A stretch of DNA of 64,000 nt from Micromonospora rhizosphaerae (GTDB lineage Bacteria > Actinomycetota > Actinomycetes > Mycobacteriales > Micromonosporaceae): NCBI RefSeq assembly GCF_900091465.1, contig NZ_FMHV01000002.1, positions 5,704,001 through 5,768,000 of the forward strand, in the 5' to 3' direction. A program made the translations under genes and the position numbers. Below are positions 54,379 through 63,255 of this stretch, piece after piece (the first letter of the stretch is position 1; every line of letters begins with the position of its first letter). Under the pieces are notes generated by a model. It did not search any database. It saw nothing but the letters and a program-made list of their open reading frames with translations, and was not told the origin of the DNA.

Positions 54379-55482
54379 CTAGTTCCCGGTCCGCGCGGCG
54401 GCCACCGCGTTGAAGAACCTTGGTCGGAACTTTTCGATGAGATCGTTGCTCCGCGTGGGATGGACGCGGTTGGTGAGCAGGACGACGACCAGGTCGTCGG
54501 CCGGCACGAGGCACATGGCCGTGCCGGTGGTGCCGGTGTGTCCGAAGGAGTGGCCGCCGACTAGGTCACCGAAAGTCCGTCTGTTCCCCGGTAGCCAGCA
54601 GACGCCACGGCTGGCGCCGCGCTCGTCGGGCCAGCCGCTCAGGAACAGCTTGGCCGCAGCGGGGCTGAGTACCCGGGCGTCGCCGTACCGGCCGCCGCTA
54701 AGCAGCATGTGGCCGAACAGCGCCAGATCCTGTGCGGAGGAGAACAGCCCGGCGTGAGCGGAGACGCCGCCCATCAGCTGCGCGGTCTTGTCGTTCACCA
54801 CGCCCCAGTCGTAGCTACCTCGCCAGTCGACGTACTCAGTCGCCGGGATGCGCGGCCGCAACGCCTCGGGCGGGTTGAACATCGTGTCGGTCATGCCGAG
54901 CGGCCCGAACACACGTTCGCGCAGCAGCACGTCAAGCGCCCTGCCGGAGACCCGCTCGACGATCAGCGTCAGCAGGATGAAGTTGATGCTCGAGTAGAGA
55001 AACAAACTGCCCGGTACGCCGATCAGGGGCAGCGTCAGGTACGCCGACCGCAGCCTCTCCCAGGACTTGTGCTCGTGGTAGAGCTTCGGGTTCGACGCCA
55101 CTCCAGAGGTGTGGCTGACCAGGTGCCTGATCCGCACCGCGCCCTTATCCCGCCCTTGAAACTCGGGCACGTGATCCACGACGTAGTCGTCCAGCGTCAG
55201 CAGCCCGTCCTCGATCATCAGCAACAGTGCCGTGCCAGCGACCGGCTTGGTGACCGACGCGAGGTCGAACACCGCGTCGAGCGGCATCTTGACTCGAGGC
55301 TCTGGGCCGTCCTGCTGCCGGCCGGCGGCGTGCTGGTAGACCACGCGGCCCCGATGGGCGACCACCGCGACCGCACCCGGGTACATGCCGTCCTTTGCGG
55401 CGATGTCGAGCAGGTCGCTGACCCGGGCCAGCCGGCCGGCGTCGAACCCCGGGTGGCCGTCGTCCACGGGAAGTACGGTCAT
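54379..55482 (-). CDS. Beta-lactamase-fold serine hydrolase (esterase/peptidase type)
   Basis: Enzyme of 367 residues from ATG 55482, overlapping the permease stop (ATGA). The SxxK motif is in FDLASVTKPVAG, and the Y-x-N-type block is SLFLYSSINFILLTLIVERV; the third motif near HSFGHTGTTGTAM is H-x-G type. This is the class C/EstB group, acting as an esterase, D-aminopeptidase or beta-lactamase. No signal peptide, so probably cytoplasmic. In the operon between permease and ATPase genes it likely removes an acyl or ester group from the imported molecule. Confidence 0.9.
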   Translation of the reverse strand: MTVLPVDDGHPGFDAGRLARVSDLLDIAAKDGMYPGAVAVVAHRGRVVYQHAAGRQQDGPEPRVKMPLDAVFDLASVTKPVAGTALLLMIEDGLLTLDDYVVDHVPEFQGRDKGAVRIRHLVSHTSGVASNPKLYHEHKSWERLRSAYLTLPLIGVPGSLFLYSSINFILLTLIVERVSGRALDVLLRERVFGPLGMTDTMFNPPEALRPRIPATEYVDWRGSYDWGVVNDKTAQLMGGVSAHAGLFSSAQDLALFGHMLLSGGRYGDARVLSPAAAKLFLSGWPDERGASRGVCWLPGNRRTFGDLVGGHSFGHTGTTGTAMCLVPADDLVVVLLTNRVHPTRSNDLIEKFRPRFFNAVAAARTGN

Positions 55483-56339
55483 CCCTTCACCGCCCCGGAC
55501 GCCACACCGCTGACGATCCAGCGCTGGAACCACAGGGCCAGCAGGAACGGCGGTAGGATTGCGAAGACCCCCGAGGTCGACAACAGGCCATAGTCGGCGT
55601 TCAGGTCGGTGGCGAAGTTCGAGACAATGACCGGCAAGGTCGCGCTTTCCGGGCCAGAGGTGAACAGCAGTGGATAGAGGAACGAACCCCACGAGGACAT
55701 GAAGCCGAAGACCGCGGTAGCGACGAGGCACGGCGCGGCGACCGGCAGGAACACCTTCACCATCGCGCGCAGCCAGCTACAGCGGTCGATGCGGGCGGCG
55801 TCCTCGATGTCGCGCGGGATGGTGCGGAAGTAGGACGCCAGCAGCCAGATACTGAACGGCAGCGTCTCCGCGGTCTCGACCAGGACGAGCGACACCAGGT
55901 TGTTGAGCAGGCCGAGGTTCTGCATGACTACATAGAGTGGGATCATGATGCCAATCGCGGGCACCATCCGCGACGCGAGATACACGACCATGAGCGTGCC
56001 GCTGCCACGGAACTTCAGGCGGGCGAACGAGTACGCCGCCATGGAGCCGATGACGACGTTGACCACCGCGACACTTACTCCCACGACGACGCTGTTCAAG
56101 ATCGCCCGCGGCATCGCCGCGATCGCATCTGCCCCGATGAGGGCCTGACTCGCGTTTGGTTGGAAGAACGCCTTGTAGTTGTCGACGGTCGGGTTCTCCG
56201 GGGTCCAGTGCGGAGGCACCGATAGCGCCTCGGCCTGGTTCGTTACGCTGAGCAGCACCATCCAGCCGACCGGTGCGAGCAGGTAAGCCGCCGCGAGCAC
56301 CATGAAGACGTAGAGCGCGGGCCGATATCGGGATTTCAT
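55479..56339 (-). CDS. Carbohydrate ABC transporter permease (MalG type)
   Basis: Permease of 286 residues with about six hydrophobic segments, first at about 7-30 (PALYVFMVLAAAYLLAPVGWMVLL). The EAA loop reads TIPRDIEDAARIDRCSWLRAMVKVFLPVAAP. It ends ...VSGVASGAVKG. It overlaps the serine hydrolase on one side and the MalF-type permease on the other by four bases each, so translation is coupled. Confidence 0.93.
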   Translation of the reverse strand: MKSRYRPALYVFMVLAAAYLLAPVGWMVLLSVTNQAEALSVPPHWTPENPTVDNYKAFFQPNASQALIGADAIAAMPRAILNSVVVGVSVAVVNVVIGSMAAYSFARLKFRGSGTLMVVYLASRMVPAIGIMIPLYVVMQNLGLLNNLVSLVLVETAETLPFSIWLLASYFRTIPRDIEDAARIDRCSWLRAMVKVFLPVAAPCLVATAVFGFMSSWGSFLYPLLFTSGPESATLPVIVSNFATDLNADYGLLSTSGVFAILPPFLLALWFQRWIVSGVASGAVKG

Positions 56340-57301
56340 TCGACGTCACCCCGCTTGTACAAGCCGCGGATGTAGAACAGTGCCACAAGCAGCGTGATCG
56401 CCATGATCACGTACGAGTAGGCACTGCCGAGACCGAGGTCGAGGTTGACGAACGAGGTCCGGTATGTCAGCCACGCCAGCACCGTGGTGGAGTTTCCTGG
56501 GCCGCCGCCGGTCAGCACGTAGAACAGATCGAAGGCGCGCAGCGCTCCCATCGTCTGCAGGATCATCACAATGAGGATCGGGCGCAACAGCCACGGCAGC
56601 GTGATCCGATAGAACACACGCCACCGGCTAGTCCGGTCCACCTGCGCAGCCTCGTACAGCTCGCGGGGAATCGCCTGCAACGCGGCGAGCAGGATGATGG
56701 TGGCCAGGGGCACGTGGTTCCAGACGTGGGCCATGACGACCATCACCAATGACAGGTTCGGGTCGATCAGCCAGGACCGATAACTGTCGATGAAGCCGAG
56801 CTGCAGGAGCAGCCCATTGAGCGCCCCAACGTGCGAGTCAAAGATGAGCCTCCACAGCGTGGCGTTGATGATCGGCGGCACGGCCCACGGCACCAGCACC
56901 AGGGCACGCAGCACCGCCCGGCCCTTCAGGTCCGCGTTGAGCAACAGGGCCAGTCCCAGGCCGAAGAGCACGATGAGGGCGACCGAGGCCACCGCGAACT
57001 TGAGCGTCACGCCCAGGGCGGAGACGAACTCCGAAGAGCCCATCGCGGTGGCATAGTTGTCCAGACCGACGAACGGAAAGTCGTTGGGGCGACGCAGGCT
57101 CTTGGCGTGCAGGCTGATCCAGAACGACAGCCCAATCGGGTATGCGATCAGCGCCAGCAGGATCAGGATCGCCGGCAGGTTCAGCGCATACGGGAAGATG
57201 CGCTCCCGCCATTCGACGAGCCGGTGCGGGGGGCGCGACGACGTGCGTCGCTCCCCCGGTGGTCCGGCGGGAACGAATGGATCGGCTTGTATGGTGGACA
57301 T
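56336..57301 (-). CDS. Carbohydrate ABC transporter permease (MalF type)
   Basis: Permease of 321 residues from ATG 57301 (MSTIQADPFVPAGPPGERRT). Six membrane segments are seen, the first at about 37-60 (YALNLPAILILLALIAYPIGLSF). The EAA loop is IPRELYEAAQVDRTSRWRVFYRITLPWLLRP. It lies 5 bases after the binding protein and pairs with the MalG-type permease. Confidence 0.93.
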   Translation of the reverse strand: MSTIQADPFVPAGPPGERRTSSRPPHRLVEWRERIFPYALNLPAILILLALIAYPIGLSFWISLHAKSLRRPNDFPFVGLDNYATAMGSSEFVSALGVTLKFAVASVALIVLFGLGLALLLNADLKGRAVLRALVLVPWAVPPIINATLWRLIFDSHVGALNGLLLQLGFIDSYRSWLIDPNLSLVMVVMAHVWNHVPLATIILLAALQAIPRELYEAAQVDRTSRWRVFYRITLPWLLRPILIVMILQTMGALRAFDLFYVLTGGGPGNSTTVLAWLTYRTSFVNLDLGLGSAYSYVIMAITLLVALFYIRGLYKRGDVE

Positions 57302-57306
57302 GGGGC

Positions 57307-58632
57307 TCACGCAGACTTCTTCAGCTGCCGGGCCTTGTCGGCCGACGCGGTGAGGGCCTCCCGCGGGCTCTTCTTGCCCAGCACCGCCTCCTGCATCTGC
57401 TGGATGTTGTAGTCCTCCCACTCGGTGGCCCATGGCAGATCCAGCGACTCCCGCGCCTTGGCGAGGCTGCCCTGCTTGGCAAACATCTGCATATCGCTCC
57501 ACTTGGCCGTCTCCGCGGCGATGTCCTTGTCATCGTTGAGCGACTCGTACGCATACCCGACGCCCTTCTTCAGGTAAAAGCGCTTGGCCACCTCGGGATT
57601 GCTGATGTACTTCAGTAGCGCCCACGCCTGCTCCGCGTGCTTGGTCGTCGCGGCGATGGAGAACATTTGCGTCCACCCGACCGTCGCATGCGGTCCGCCG
57701 GCGGTGAGGCTCGGAAATAGGGTCTGTACACCCGAACCGGCGATCTTCGAGGTCTTCGGATCATTGATCATCTTGAGGTCGTAACGGGCGCTGGAGGCGA
57801 AGGCAACCTTGCCAGCCGCGATCGCCAAACGGGTCTCGGCGGTCCCCATCTGCACCGACGTCGGGTCCAGGATCTGCTTATTACGGGCGGCGTCGACGAT
57901 CCACTCGAGTAGCCCCAGCGCCACCGGGTCCTTGTCCGGGAATACCGGGTCGCCGCTTTCGTCGAAGAGGCTGCCGCCGCTGGCGTAAACCGCTGACCAC
58001 CAGTGAAGGCCGCCGCCGACCTTGAGCGGAAAGACCACCGGCTTGTCGAGGATGCCGGCCCGCTTGATGGCCAACGCCTGCTCAGCCACCTCAGCCCAGG
58101 TCGCCGGCGGCGCGCTGATACCGGCCTTCTGCAGCATCGCCTTGTTGTACACGTAGGCGATGTGGTCGCCATAGTACGGCAGGCCCCACACCTTGCCCTT
58201 GTACTCCATACCGCTACGGTGGAACGGGAAGAGACCCTTTGTGAGCTCCTCCCAACCGGCGAACCCCTCGATGGGCTGCAGGTAACCCGCGTCTGCCCAA
58301 CCGGCCAAGGCCTGGTCGCGTACGTAGAGCACGTCCGCCGGGTTACCACTCGTGAACCGGGCGATCATCTTCTGCAGGTACTGGTCGGCGGGCTGCCCCA
58401 CGAACTTGACCTGGATCGCCGGATTCTTCTGCACGAACTCGTTGACCACGTCCGTTTGAAACTCCGGGTCGTAGTTCCAGCCCTCGAAGTCGAGGGACAC
58501 CTTGCCGGCAGCTCCGCCGCCGGATCCGCCGCAGGCCTGCAGCAGCGGCAGGGCGGCCACGGAACCGAGGGCCAACGCGCTCTTGGTCAGGAAGGCCCGG
58601 CGCGAGGTGATGCCAGGATCAGGTCTGGACAT
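57307..58632 (-). CDS. Extracellular sugar-binding lipoprotein of the catabolic operon
   Basis: Family 1 binding protein of 441 residues with a GGAGATG ribosome binding site. The leader has a twin-arginine stretch (SRRAFLTKSALALGSVAALP) and then LLQACGG, so it may be exported as a folded lipoprotein by Tat. Features: LDFEGWNYDPEFQTDVVNEF, KVWGLPYYGDHIAYVYNKAM and VGWTQMFSIAATTKHAEQAW. First gene of the ten-gene operon. The bound sugar or sugar acid is unknown; context suggests a lactone or ester derivative. Confidence 0.94.
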   Translation of the reverse strand: MSRPDPGITSRRAFLTKSALALGSVAALPLLQACGGSGGGAAGKVSLDFEGWNYDPEFQTDVVNEFVQKNPAIQVKFVGQPADQYLQKMIARFTSGNPADVLYVRDQALAGWADAGYLQPIEGFAGWEELTKGLFPFHRSGMEYKGKVWGLPYYGDHIAYVYNKAMLQKAGISAPPATWAEVAEQALAIKRAGILDKPVVFPLKVGGGLHWWSAVYASGGSLFDESGDPVFPDKDPVALGLLEWIVDAARNKQILDPTSVQMGTAETRLAIAAGKVAFASSARYDLKMINDPKTSKIAGSGVQTLFPSLTAGGPHATVGWTQMFSIAATTKHAEQAWALLKYISNPEVAKRFYLKKGVGYAYESLNDDKDIAAETAKWSDMQMFAKQGSLAKARESLDLPWATEWEDYNIQQMQEAVLGKKSPREALTASADKARQLKKSA

Positions 58633-58807
58633 GGGTCATCTCCGAATCGTTCGGGGGCTGGCGGGATCGAAACGCTGGCGTTGAGCACTGCCAAGCGGAA
58701 GACGGGTAGGCGGCATAAGGGATAGGGGTGCTGCCATTTGTGGGTTGCGCGGTGCGGGCTCGGACATCAGCCGTGCCTGTAAATGGGGGTGTCGCAGGCT
58801 CCTGGCG

Positions 58808-59539
58808 TCAGTCGTCGTTGTCCCGACGCATCTCCCGGAGATCGTTGTAAAGGGTCGCTCGCGACAGGCCGAGGTGCTCTGCCACCTGCGGGACCGACCG
58901 CTGCAGCGAAAAGACACCGCGATAGTCCAGGGCCTTTAACAGCTGCAGGCGCTCCGCCCTGGTCAGTCCGGTCAGGGGGCGTCCGAGCATCTTGGTCTCC
59001 TCTTGGAGGACCTCGCCGATGACCCGGTCGATGTCGTCTACGAAAGTGACCGGCTGCGGCGTTTGAGCGTCAACATCGATCATCTCCTGGATGGTCTGCG
59101 ACATCATCCACATCTCGGTGACGTCGACGTTGACACACAGTGCTCCGAAGACGTGACCGTCCGCGTCGCGTAGTGGCGCGGTGGTTGACTTCAGGATCCG
59201 GCCGTTCGGCGCCTTGGTGATGTAGTTGTACTGATCTTCTGCGTCGTCGCCCGCCCGGATGATCGCCAACCCGATCTGGGTGACTGAACCTCCGGGACTG
59301 CGGCCCGTGACATCGCCGGTGATTGCCACGATCGAGTGCTCGGGCTGCCGGAAGTCGTGGAGAACGATCTCGCACCTGTTGCCGAGCGCCTTCGACATCG
59401 GCTCGAGGAGAGGTCGCAGCGTTTCCAAGTAGTCGTCCGGGGTACGCGCCGACTTCACCGCGGACGGCACGACGCCCGGACGCTGCCGGCTACGCCCGTC
59501 CGATCGCGATGAGCCCTCGTACGGCTGCTCCGTCTGCAT
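58808..59539 (-). CDS. YheO-type PAS/HTH transcriptional regulator
   Basis: Regulator of 243 residues from ATG 59539. The YheO domain (about 38-165) includes LETLRPLLEPMSKALGNRCE, IVLHDFRQPEHSIVAITGDV and APNGRILKSTTAPLRDADGH, then VFGALCVNVDVTEM. A short linker joins a C-terminal HTH (LTRAERLQLLKALDYRGVFS, then VPQVAEHLGLSRATLYNDLR). Such regulators are common next to amino acid or sugar transporters. It lies upstream of the binding-protein gene, same strand, 175 bases apart, and probably controls the catabolic operon. Confidence 0.9.
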   Translation of the reverse strand: MQTEQPYEGSSRSDGRSRQRPGVVPSAVKSARTPDDYLETLRPLLEPMSKALGNRCEIVLHDFRQPEHSIVAITGDVTGRSPGGSVTQIGLAIIRAGDDAEDQYNYITKAPNGRILKSTTAPLRDADGHVFGALCVNVDVTEMWMMSQTIQEMIDVDAQTPQPVTFVDDIDRVIGEVLQEETKMLGRPLTGLTRAERLQLLKALDYRGVFSLQRSVPQVAEHLGLSRATLYNDLREMRRDNDD

Positions 59540-59547
59540 GGCAGGCA

Positions 59548-59576
59548 CGCTAACCAACATCAAGTCAGATGGTCAA
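59548..59576 (-). promoter_or_regulatory. Promoter of the YheO-type regulator, nearly leaderless
   Basis: On the minus strand TTGACC (at 59571-59576) and TTAGCG (59548-59553) are 17 bases apart; the ATG at 59539 follows 8 bases later, so the transcript would start at or beside the start codon. A TAGAC repeat (GTCTAA on both sides of 59580-59598) may be a regulatory site. Confidence 0.5.
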
Positions 59577-60061
59577 GACTTTAGACGACCTGTCTAACCT
59601 GGAACTTGCAGACCCTGCTTGCCGGAACGTCACCGCAAGCCGGGCCAGGCCACAAACCGACTCACCGAGACGACATACACGGAGCACGCTGTCGTGCGGA
59701 CGCACAGGAGGCGGACGGGGCCACTCGCCGCAGGCGGCGCCTATGGAGACGAGTGGCGGCTTGAGTACTTCGGTCTTCCCGAAGAGGTCAATCAAGCACG
59801 ATCAACGAGGCAGCACGCCCAGGACCTGCGGAAAGTAAAGACAGCAGGTGTGGCCAAAGGGCCTGTTCATCGCCGTCCAGTGCTCCCGGCTGCTCCCCAC
59901 GTGCTCCCCGGGCGAACGTCGGCAAAGAGGGCCGTCGGCGTACGAGGGAATGTGCCCAGGATCGCGGACCGCGCGTCACAGAGCGTGGCCAGCCGTCCCT
60001 GGGGCCACGCGCGGACATGCCGAAAGTAGTGCGCCGTTTCGGATACCGACGTTCGAAGAGA
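59577..60061. other. Gap with no confident gene
   Basis: About 480 bases. A forward frame around 59720-59830 reads RTGPLAAGGAYGDEWRLEYF, then GLPEEVNQARSTRQHAQDLR, which could be a genuine gene fragment, but no start, stop or family match stands out. Confidence 0.35.
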
Positions 60062-61069
60062 TCACTGCATGGCGGTGGCTGGTGGGTGATCGAACGAGAC
60101 CGGGCAGCGGAAGATGTACAGGGCATAACCCCGGCCGATGGAGACATCGGTGGGGTTGGGCGGAGCCTCCGCCGGATCTTCCACCGGCCGCCAGCTGCCG
60201 CCCGACCCGTGCCACTCGCCGGAGTCGGCGGTGAACAGCAGCGTCATCGCGGTGCCACACTCCGTGCAGTCCACCGGATGCGGGTCGGTCAGCGACCAGT
60301 TCGCGAAGCCGCCCACCTTCCAGCCCGGCGCCAGTGACAGGTCGAACTGATAGTCGATTCCCTCCTCGTCGTCGGATTCCTCCTCGGTCTCCTCCTCCCA
60401 AGCGGTGATCCGGGCGTCGAGTTCCTCGGGCAGCAGTCCGCCGTACTGGTACTCGCGAATCTGTTCCGGGTACACGACGCAGGGAGTCGGCAGATAGGAG
60501 TCGTTGACGACGGGGGGTTCGGGAGCCGCGGCCAAGGGCCGGCTGACGTCGGCGCTCTGCCGCCAGTACAGCCGTACCCGAGGGTTGTAGCCCTCCTCGG
60601 GGTGATCCAGCGGGCACCACAGCACCTGCAACAGATCGGCGCCGTCCGGGCCGGTGAAGTCGGGAACGTCCCGGCGGTATAGCTGCGCCACCGGGACCAG
60701 CGAGATCGGCTGGTTCACCAGGCTGTGCGGCTCGGAGAAGTCGAGGCCCGGCAACTGCGCTCGCTCCTCGTCGGTCAGGGCGTAACGAGTGCCCGTCGCG
60801 TCGGCACGGGCCTGCGCCGCCGCGTAGATCTCCCGGCTGCGGCGGACCGTCGACGGCGTCCGGAGCCGGAAAATGTAGTGGGCATCGCCATCTATGCACA
60901 CTGGCCAGGCCTCATCGGCCGGCCAGAGCAGCGGGCCACCGACCGAACTGTCGGCGGCCGTCGGCATACCGGGCCGGGGATGCAGCCGCGTGGCCGTCGC
61001 CGAGTGCTCCCTCAACTCGGGGAAGAGCTCCGTGATGTCCAGCGGCCGCGGCGGCGTGGTGCGAGTCAT
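60062..61069 (-). CDS. DUF1963 (YwqG-like) domain protein
   Basis: Acidic protein of 335 residues from ATG 61069. It contains LHPRPGMPTAADSSVGGPLLWPADEAWP, LLQVLWCPLDHPEEGYNPRVRLYWRQ, then QYGGLLPEELDARITAWEEE and CTECGTAMTLLFTADSGEW, the pattern of DUF1963/YwqG-like proteins, including a CxxC pair. A glutamate-rich stretch (EEETEEESDDEEG) lies near residue 225. Such proteins are often found near toxin-immunity loci. Stand-alone gene here; role unknown. Confidence 0.75.
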   Translation of the reverse strand: MTRTTPPRPLDITELFPELREHSATATRLHPRPGMPTAADSSVGGPLLWPADEAWPVCIDGDAHYIFRLRTPSTVRRSREIYAAAQARADATGTRYALTDEERAQLPGLDFSEPHSLVNQPISLVPVAQLYRRDVPDFTGPDGADLLQVLWCPLDHPEEGYNPRVRLYWRQSADVSRPLAAAPEPPVVNDSYLPTPCVVYPEQIREYQYGGLLPEELDARITAWEEETEEESDDEEGIDYQFDLSLAPGWKVGGFANWSLTDPHPVDCTECGTAMTLLFTADSGEWHGSGGSWRPVEDPAEAPPNPTDVSIGRGYALYIFRCPVSFDHPPATAMQ

Positions 61070-61268
61070 GGCCGATGATCCTAACGATCGGATACGACAA
61101 ATCATGCGGTCCGCTGAGCCTCGACGCGGCATCCGCACTGCCGCGAAGCGCTCGTCACCGACGGTGATGTCGGCGCCGGTCGCCGACGTCCGGACGTGCC
61201 GATGAGCGATAGCGGTCATCGATGGCTTATCGGGTGCGCGGAGCCGAGTTCGTCCGTTGTAGCGCCGT

Positions 61269-61602
61269 TCAATCGGGGGCGGTCTCGAGGTATCCGGTGA
61301 GGTAGGTCAGCGCTGCTGCGGCATCTTCTCCGTCGCCGTGCGGCCTGCGAAGGTCGTCGATGAACGAGGCGACATCGGCTAGCGCCCACCAACGTCGATG
61401 GAGGGCGATACCGGCAGGTGTGGCAATGCGACCGCTCGCCCGGGTGTATTGTGGCCAGCACCCTCGTTGTCGAGGCCGACTGGCTCAGCACCGACCAGGC
61501 TGGTGAATGCCGTGGTGAGCATCCACAGGTCCCGTTCCGGTGGTGCGATCTGCACGGTCCCCAAGTCGATGAGCCGCATCCCACCCGGGGTTCTCACCTA
61601 CC
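61269..61602 (-). pseudogene. Aminoglycoside-type phosphotransferase C-terminal remnant
   Basis: Two frames together read GMRLIDLGTVQIAPPERDLW, then MLTTAFTSLVGAEPVGLDNE, then (shifted) RIATPAGIALHRRWWALADV, ASFIDDLRRPHGDGEDAAAA and LTYLTGYLETAPD to the stop at 61269. The APPERDLWML and LADVASFIDDLRRPH blocks are typical of actinomycete APH/spectinomycin-type kinases. The ATP-binding N-lobe is missing. Confidence 0.6.
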
Positions 61603-61608
61603 CTCGGG

Positions 61609-61887
61609 CTGGGTCATCTGCAGTTCGAAGCCCTGATCACCGCCGCACGGCTGTCGGACAACCCGAACGACTTCGCGCTGATCGCGATGCTCGGTCTCCT
61701 CGGGTTGCGGATCTTCGAAGCCTGCGGTGCCAACATCGGCGACCTCGGTGAGGAACACGGCCACCGGGTCCTGCGGGTCCGCAGCAAGGGCGGCAAGGTC
61801 GTCCTGATCCCGTTGCCGTCAGCGGTAGCGCGGGCCATCGATCGGGCGGTCGATCACCTGCTGCTGGACCCCGTGCAACTCAGGTGA
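61609..61887 (+). pseudogene. Tyrosine recombinase fragment
   Basis: Frame GHLQFEALITAARLSDNPND, then FALIAMLGLLGLRIFEACGA and NIGDLGEEHGHRVLRVRSKG, followed by GKVVLIPLPSAVARAIDRAV. It includes the Arg-I motif (GLLGLRIFE) and the beta-strand K (RSKGGK) of phage-type integrases, but both ends are absent. Catalytic HxxR and Tyr are missing. Confidence 0.65.
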
Positions 61888-62242
61888 GGTGGCCGGCGCG
61901 CCTCATTGCCATGCCGATGGCGACCGCTGCGAAGTCGTTCGCCAAGACGCCGACATCTTCGATCGTTTCCCAGAGGATCAGTCGGCGGGCCGAATTGATC
62001 TCGAACTGAATACACTGCAGGTCGGCGGCAATGAGTACACCATACTGGCTGTTGTCCTCGCCCGAGATGAATCCCGCTAGGAGGACGTCCGATGCGCGCA
62101 GACCGCGGGCAGCCAGCAAGTCACGGAGATCAGCGAAATCGGAGTCCTCTCGCAGCAGGTCGGTGAGTTCTTCGACCTCCAGGCGGAGCTCTTCCTCGGT
62201 CCCGTACGGTCCGGGCACATTCCCATGCTCGTGATCCTTCAC
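61880..62242 (-). CDS. Hypothetical protein (120 residues)
   Basis: Start GTG 62242 (VKDHEHGNVPGPYGTEEELR) is preferred over the longer frame because the extension is arginine-rich. The protein is acidic and helix-strand in character: LEVEELTDLLREDSDFADLR, then SDVLLAGFISGEDNSQYGVL and SARRLILWETIEDVGVLAND. Not recognised. Overlaps the recombinase remnant at its end. Confidence 0.6.
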   Translation of the reverse strand: MKDHEHGNVPGPYGTEEELRLEVEELTDLLREDSDFADLRDLLAARGLRASDVLLAGFISGEDNSQYGVLIAADLQCIQFEINSARRLILWETIEDVGVLANDFAAVAIGMAMRRAGHLT

Positions 62243-62393
62243 GGGTGGCACGCTACGACACCAGCCTCGGGCACCTCTCAACGACCGGATCTGCCGCTCC
62301 GGGTGGGCTGGCGTTCATCGCCACAGATGCCCGCGCGGTTTCGGTTCCAGCGGACGCGGGATGGTTTCAGTGCTGGTGCGGTTGCTGCGATGG

Positions 62394-62885
62394 TCAGGCT
62401 GCCGATGTGAGGAGGGCGGCGAGTTCTCGGTCCGGGCTGATGCTCTTGGAGTACAGGGGGCTGCACGGCGTTGTGGCCAGCCGCAGTGAGAGGTCGAGCA
62501 GGCTCTGGCCGGGGTCGTCGCGGCGGTAGACGGTGGCCAGGTAGCTGAACTCGTTCATGATGCCGACGACGCTGCGGTTGACAGTGCTGGCGACCCGATG
62601 CTCGTTCATGTGCCGTCGTTCGTTCTCGATGACGGTGTGCGGTGCCTGGTGGGCGGCCAGGGCGGTGGCGATGTGGTCGCTGATCCGGTCGAGCAGAGTG
62701 GCCGCGGGCGCCAGCGGCATCAGCACGGGCAGCAAGGTCGGTTCGTTGACCAGCAGCGCGGCCTGCGGGCGCCAGGGCAGGACGGTGGCATACCACTGGC
62801 CCAGTAGTGTGGTCGACTCCTCGCCAGCCAGGTCGGCCGTGCCGATCCGGGCCAGCAGTTTCTTGGTCGCGCGGACGATGAGCAC
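62394..62885 (-). CDS. DUF6933 family protein
   Basis: GTG 62885 gives MLIVRATKKLLARIGTADLA, then EESTTLLGQWYATVLPWRPQ, AALLVNEPTLLPVLMPLAPA, and VASTVNRSVVGIMNEFSYLA, 163 residues. This is the usual pattern of DUF6933, present in many bacteria and often near mobile DNA. Function unknown. No operon partner. Confidence 0.75.
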   Translation of the reverse strand: MLIVRATKKLLARIGTADLAGEESTTLLGQWYATVLPWRPQAALLVNEPTLLPVLMPLAPAATLLDRISDHIATALAAHQAPHTVIENERRHMNEHRVASTVNRSVVGIMNEFSYLATVYRRDDPGQSLLDLSLRLATTPCSPLYSKSISPDRELAALLTSAA

Positions 62886-63255
62886 CCTGCCATCCTGCCG
62901 GTCAGCGCCGGGCGGGCGCCGCCGGAGGGTCGGGTGGCTGGCGGCGGCTGGCCACCGTCGAACCCGTCGGGTCGCATCCGCCGGGCATGGCTAACAGAGC
63001 CGATGAGTGGGTGCCTCGAGGCGGTAGGTTCCAGAGGCTCCAGTGCCGGTCAGGCTGTGGCAGGCGACGGCGGATGCCTGCCGCCGGCCAGTCCCAGCCG
63101 GGGCGGCCCCAGCACGTGAGACAGAGCCCTCGCCGGAGGCATCTCCGGTGTTTGTGACGGGCGCACCGTGGCGGGCGACTTCGGACGCAGGCTGCGCGAC
63201 AGGTGCGGCAGGCGTGAGCGCGTCTGATGGCTTCGCCCTCGACCGGTCTGACCTG
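62886..63255. other. Gap with no clear gene
   Basis: About 370 bases between the DUF6933 gene and the integrase. Only overlapping low-quality frames are present. Confidence 0.35.

Noticed and set aside
52316..54382. 688-residue forward frame opposite the enolase and ABC ATPase genes
   Set aside because: Antisense shadow; histidine/arginine-rich, no family resemblance, and the reverse strand carries complete conserved enzymes.
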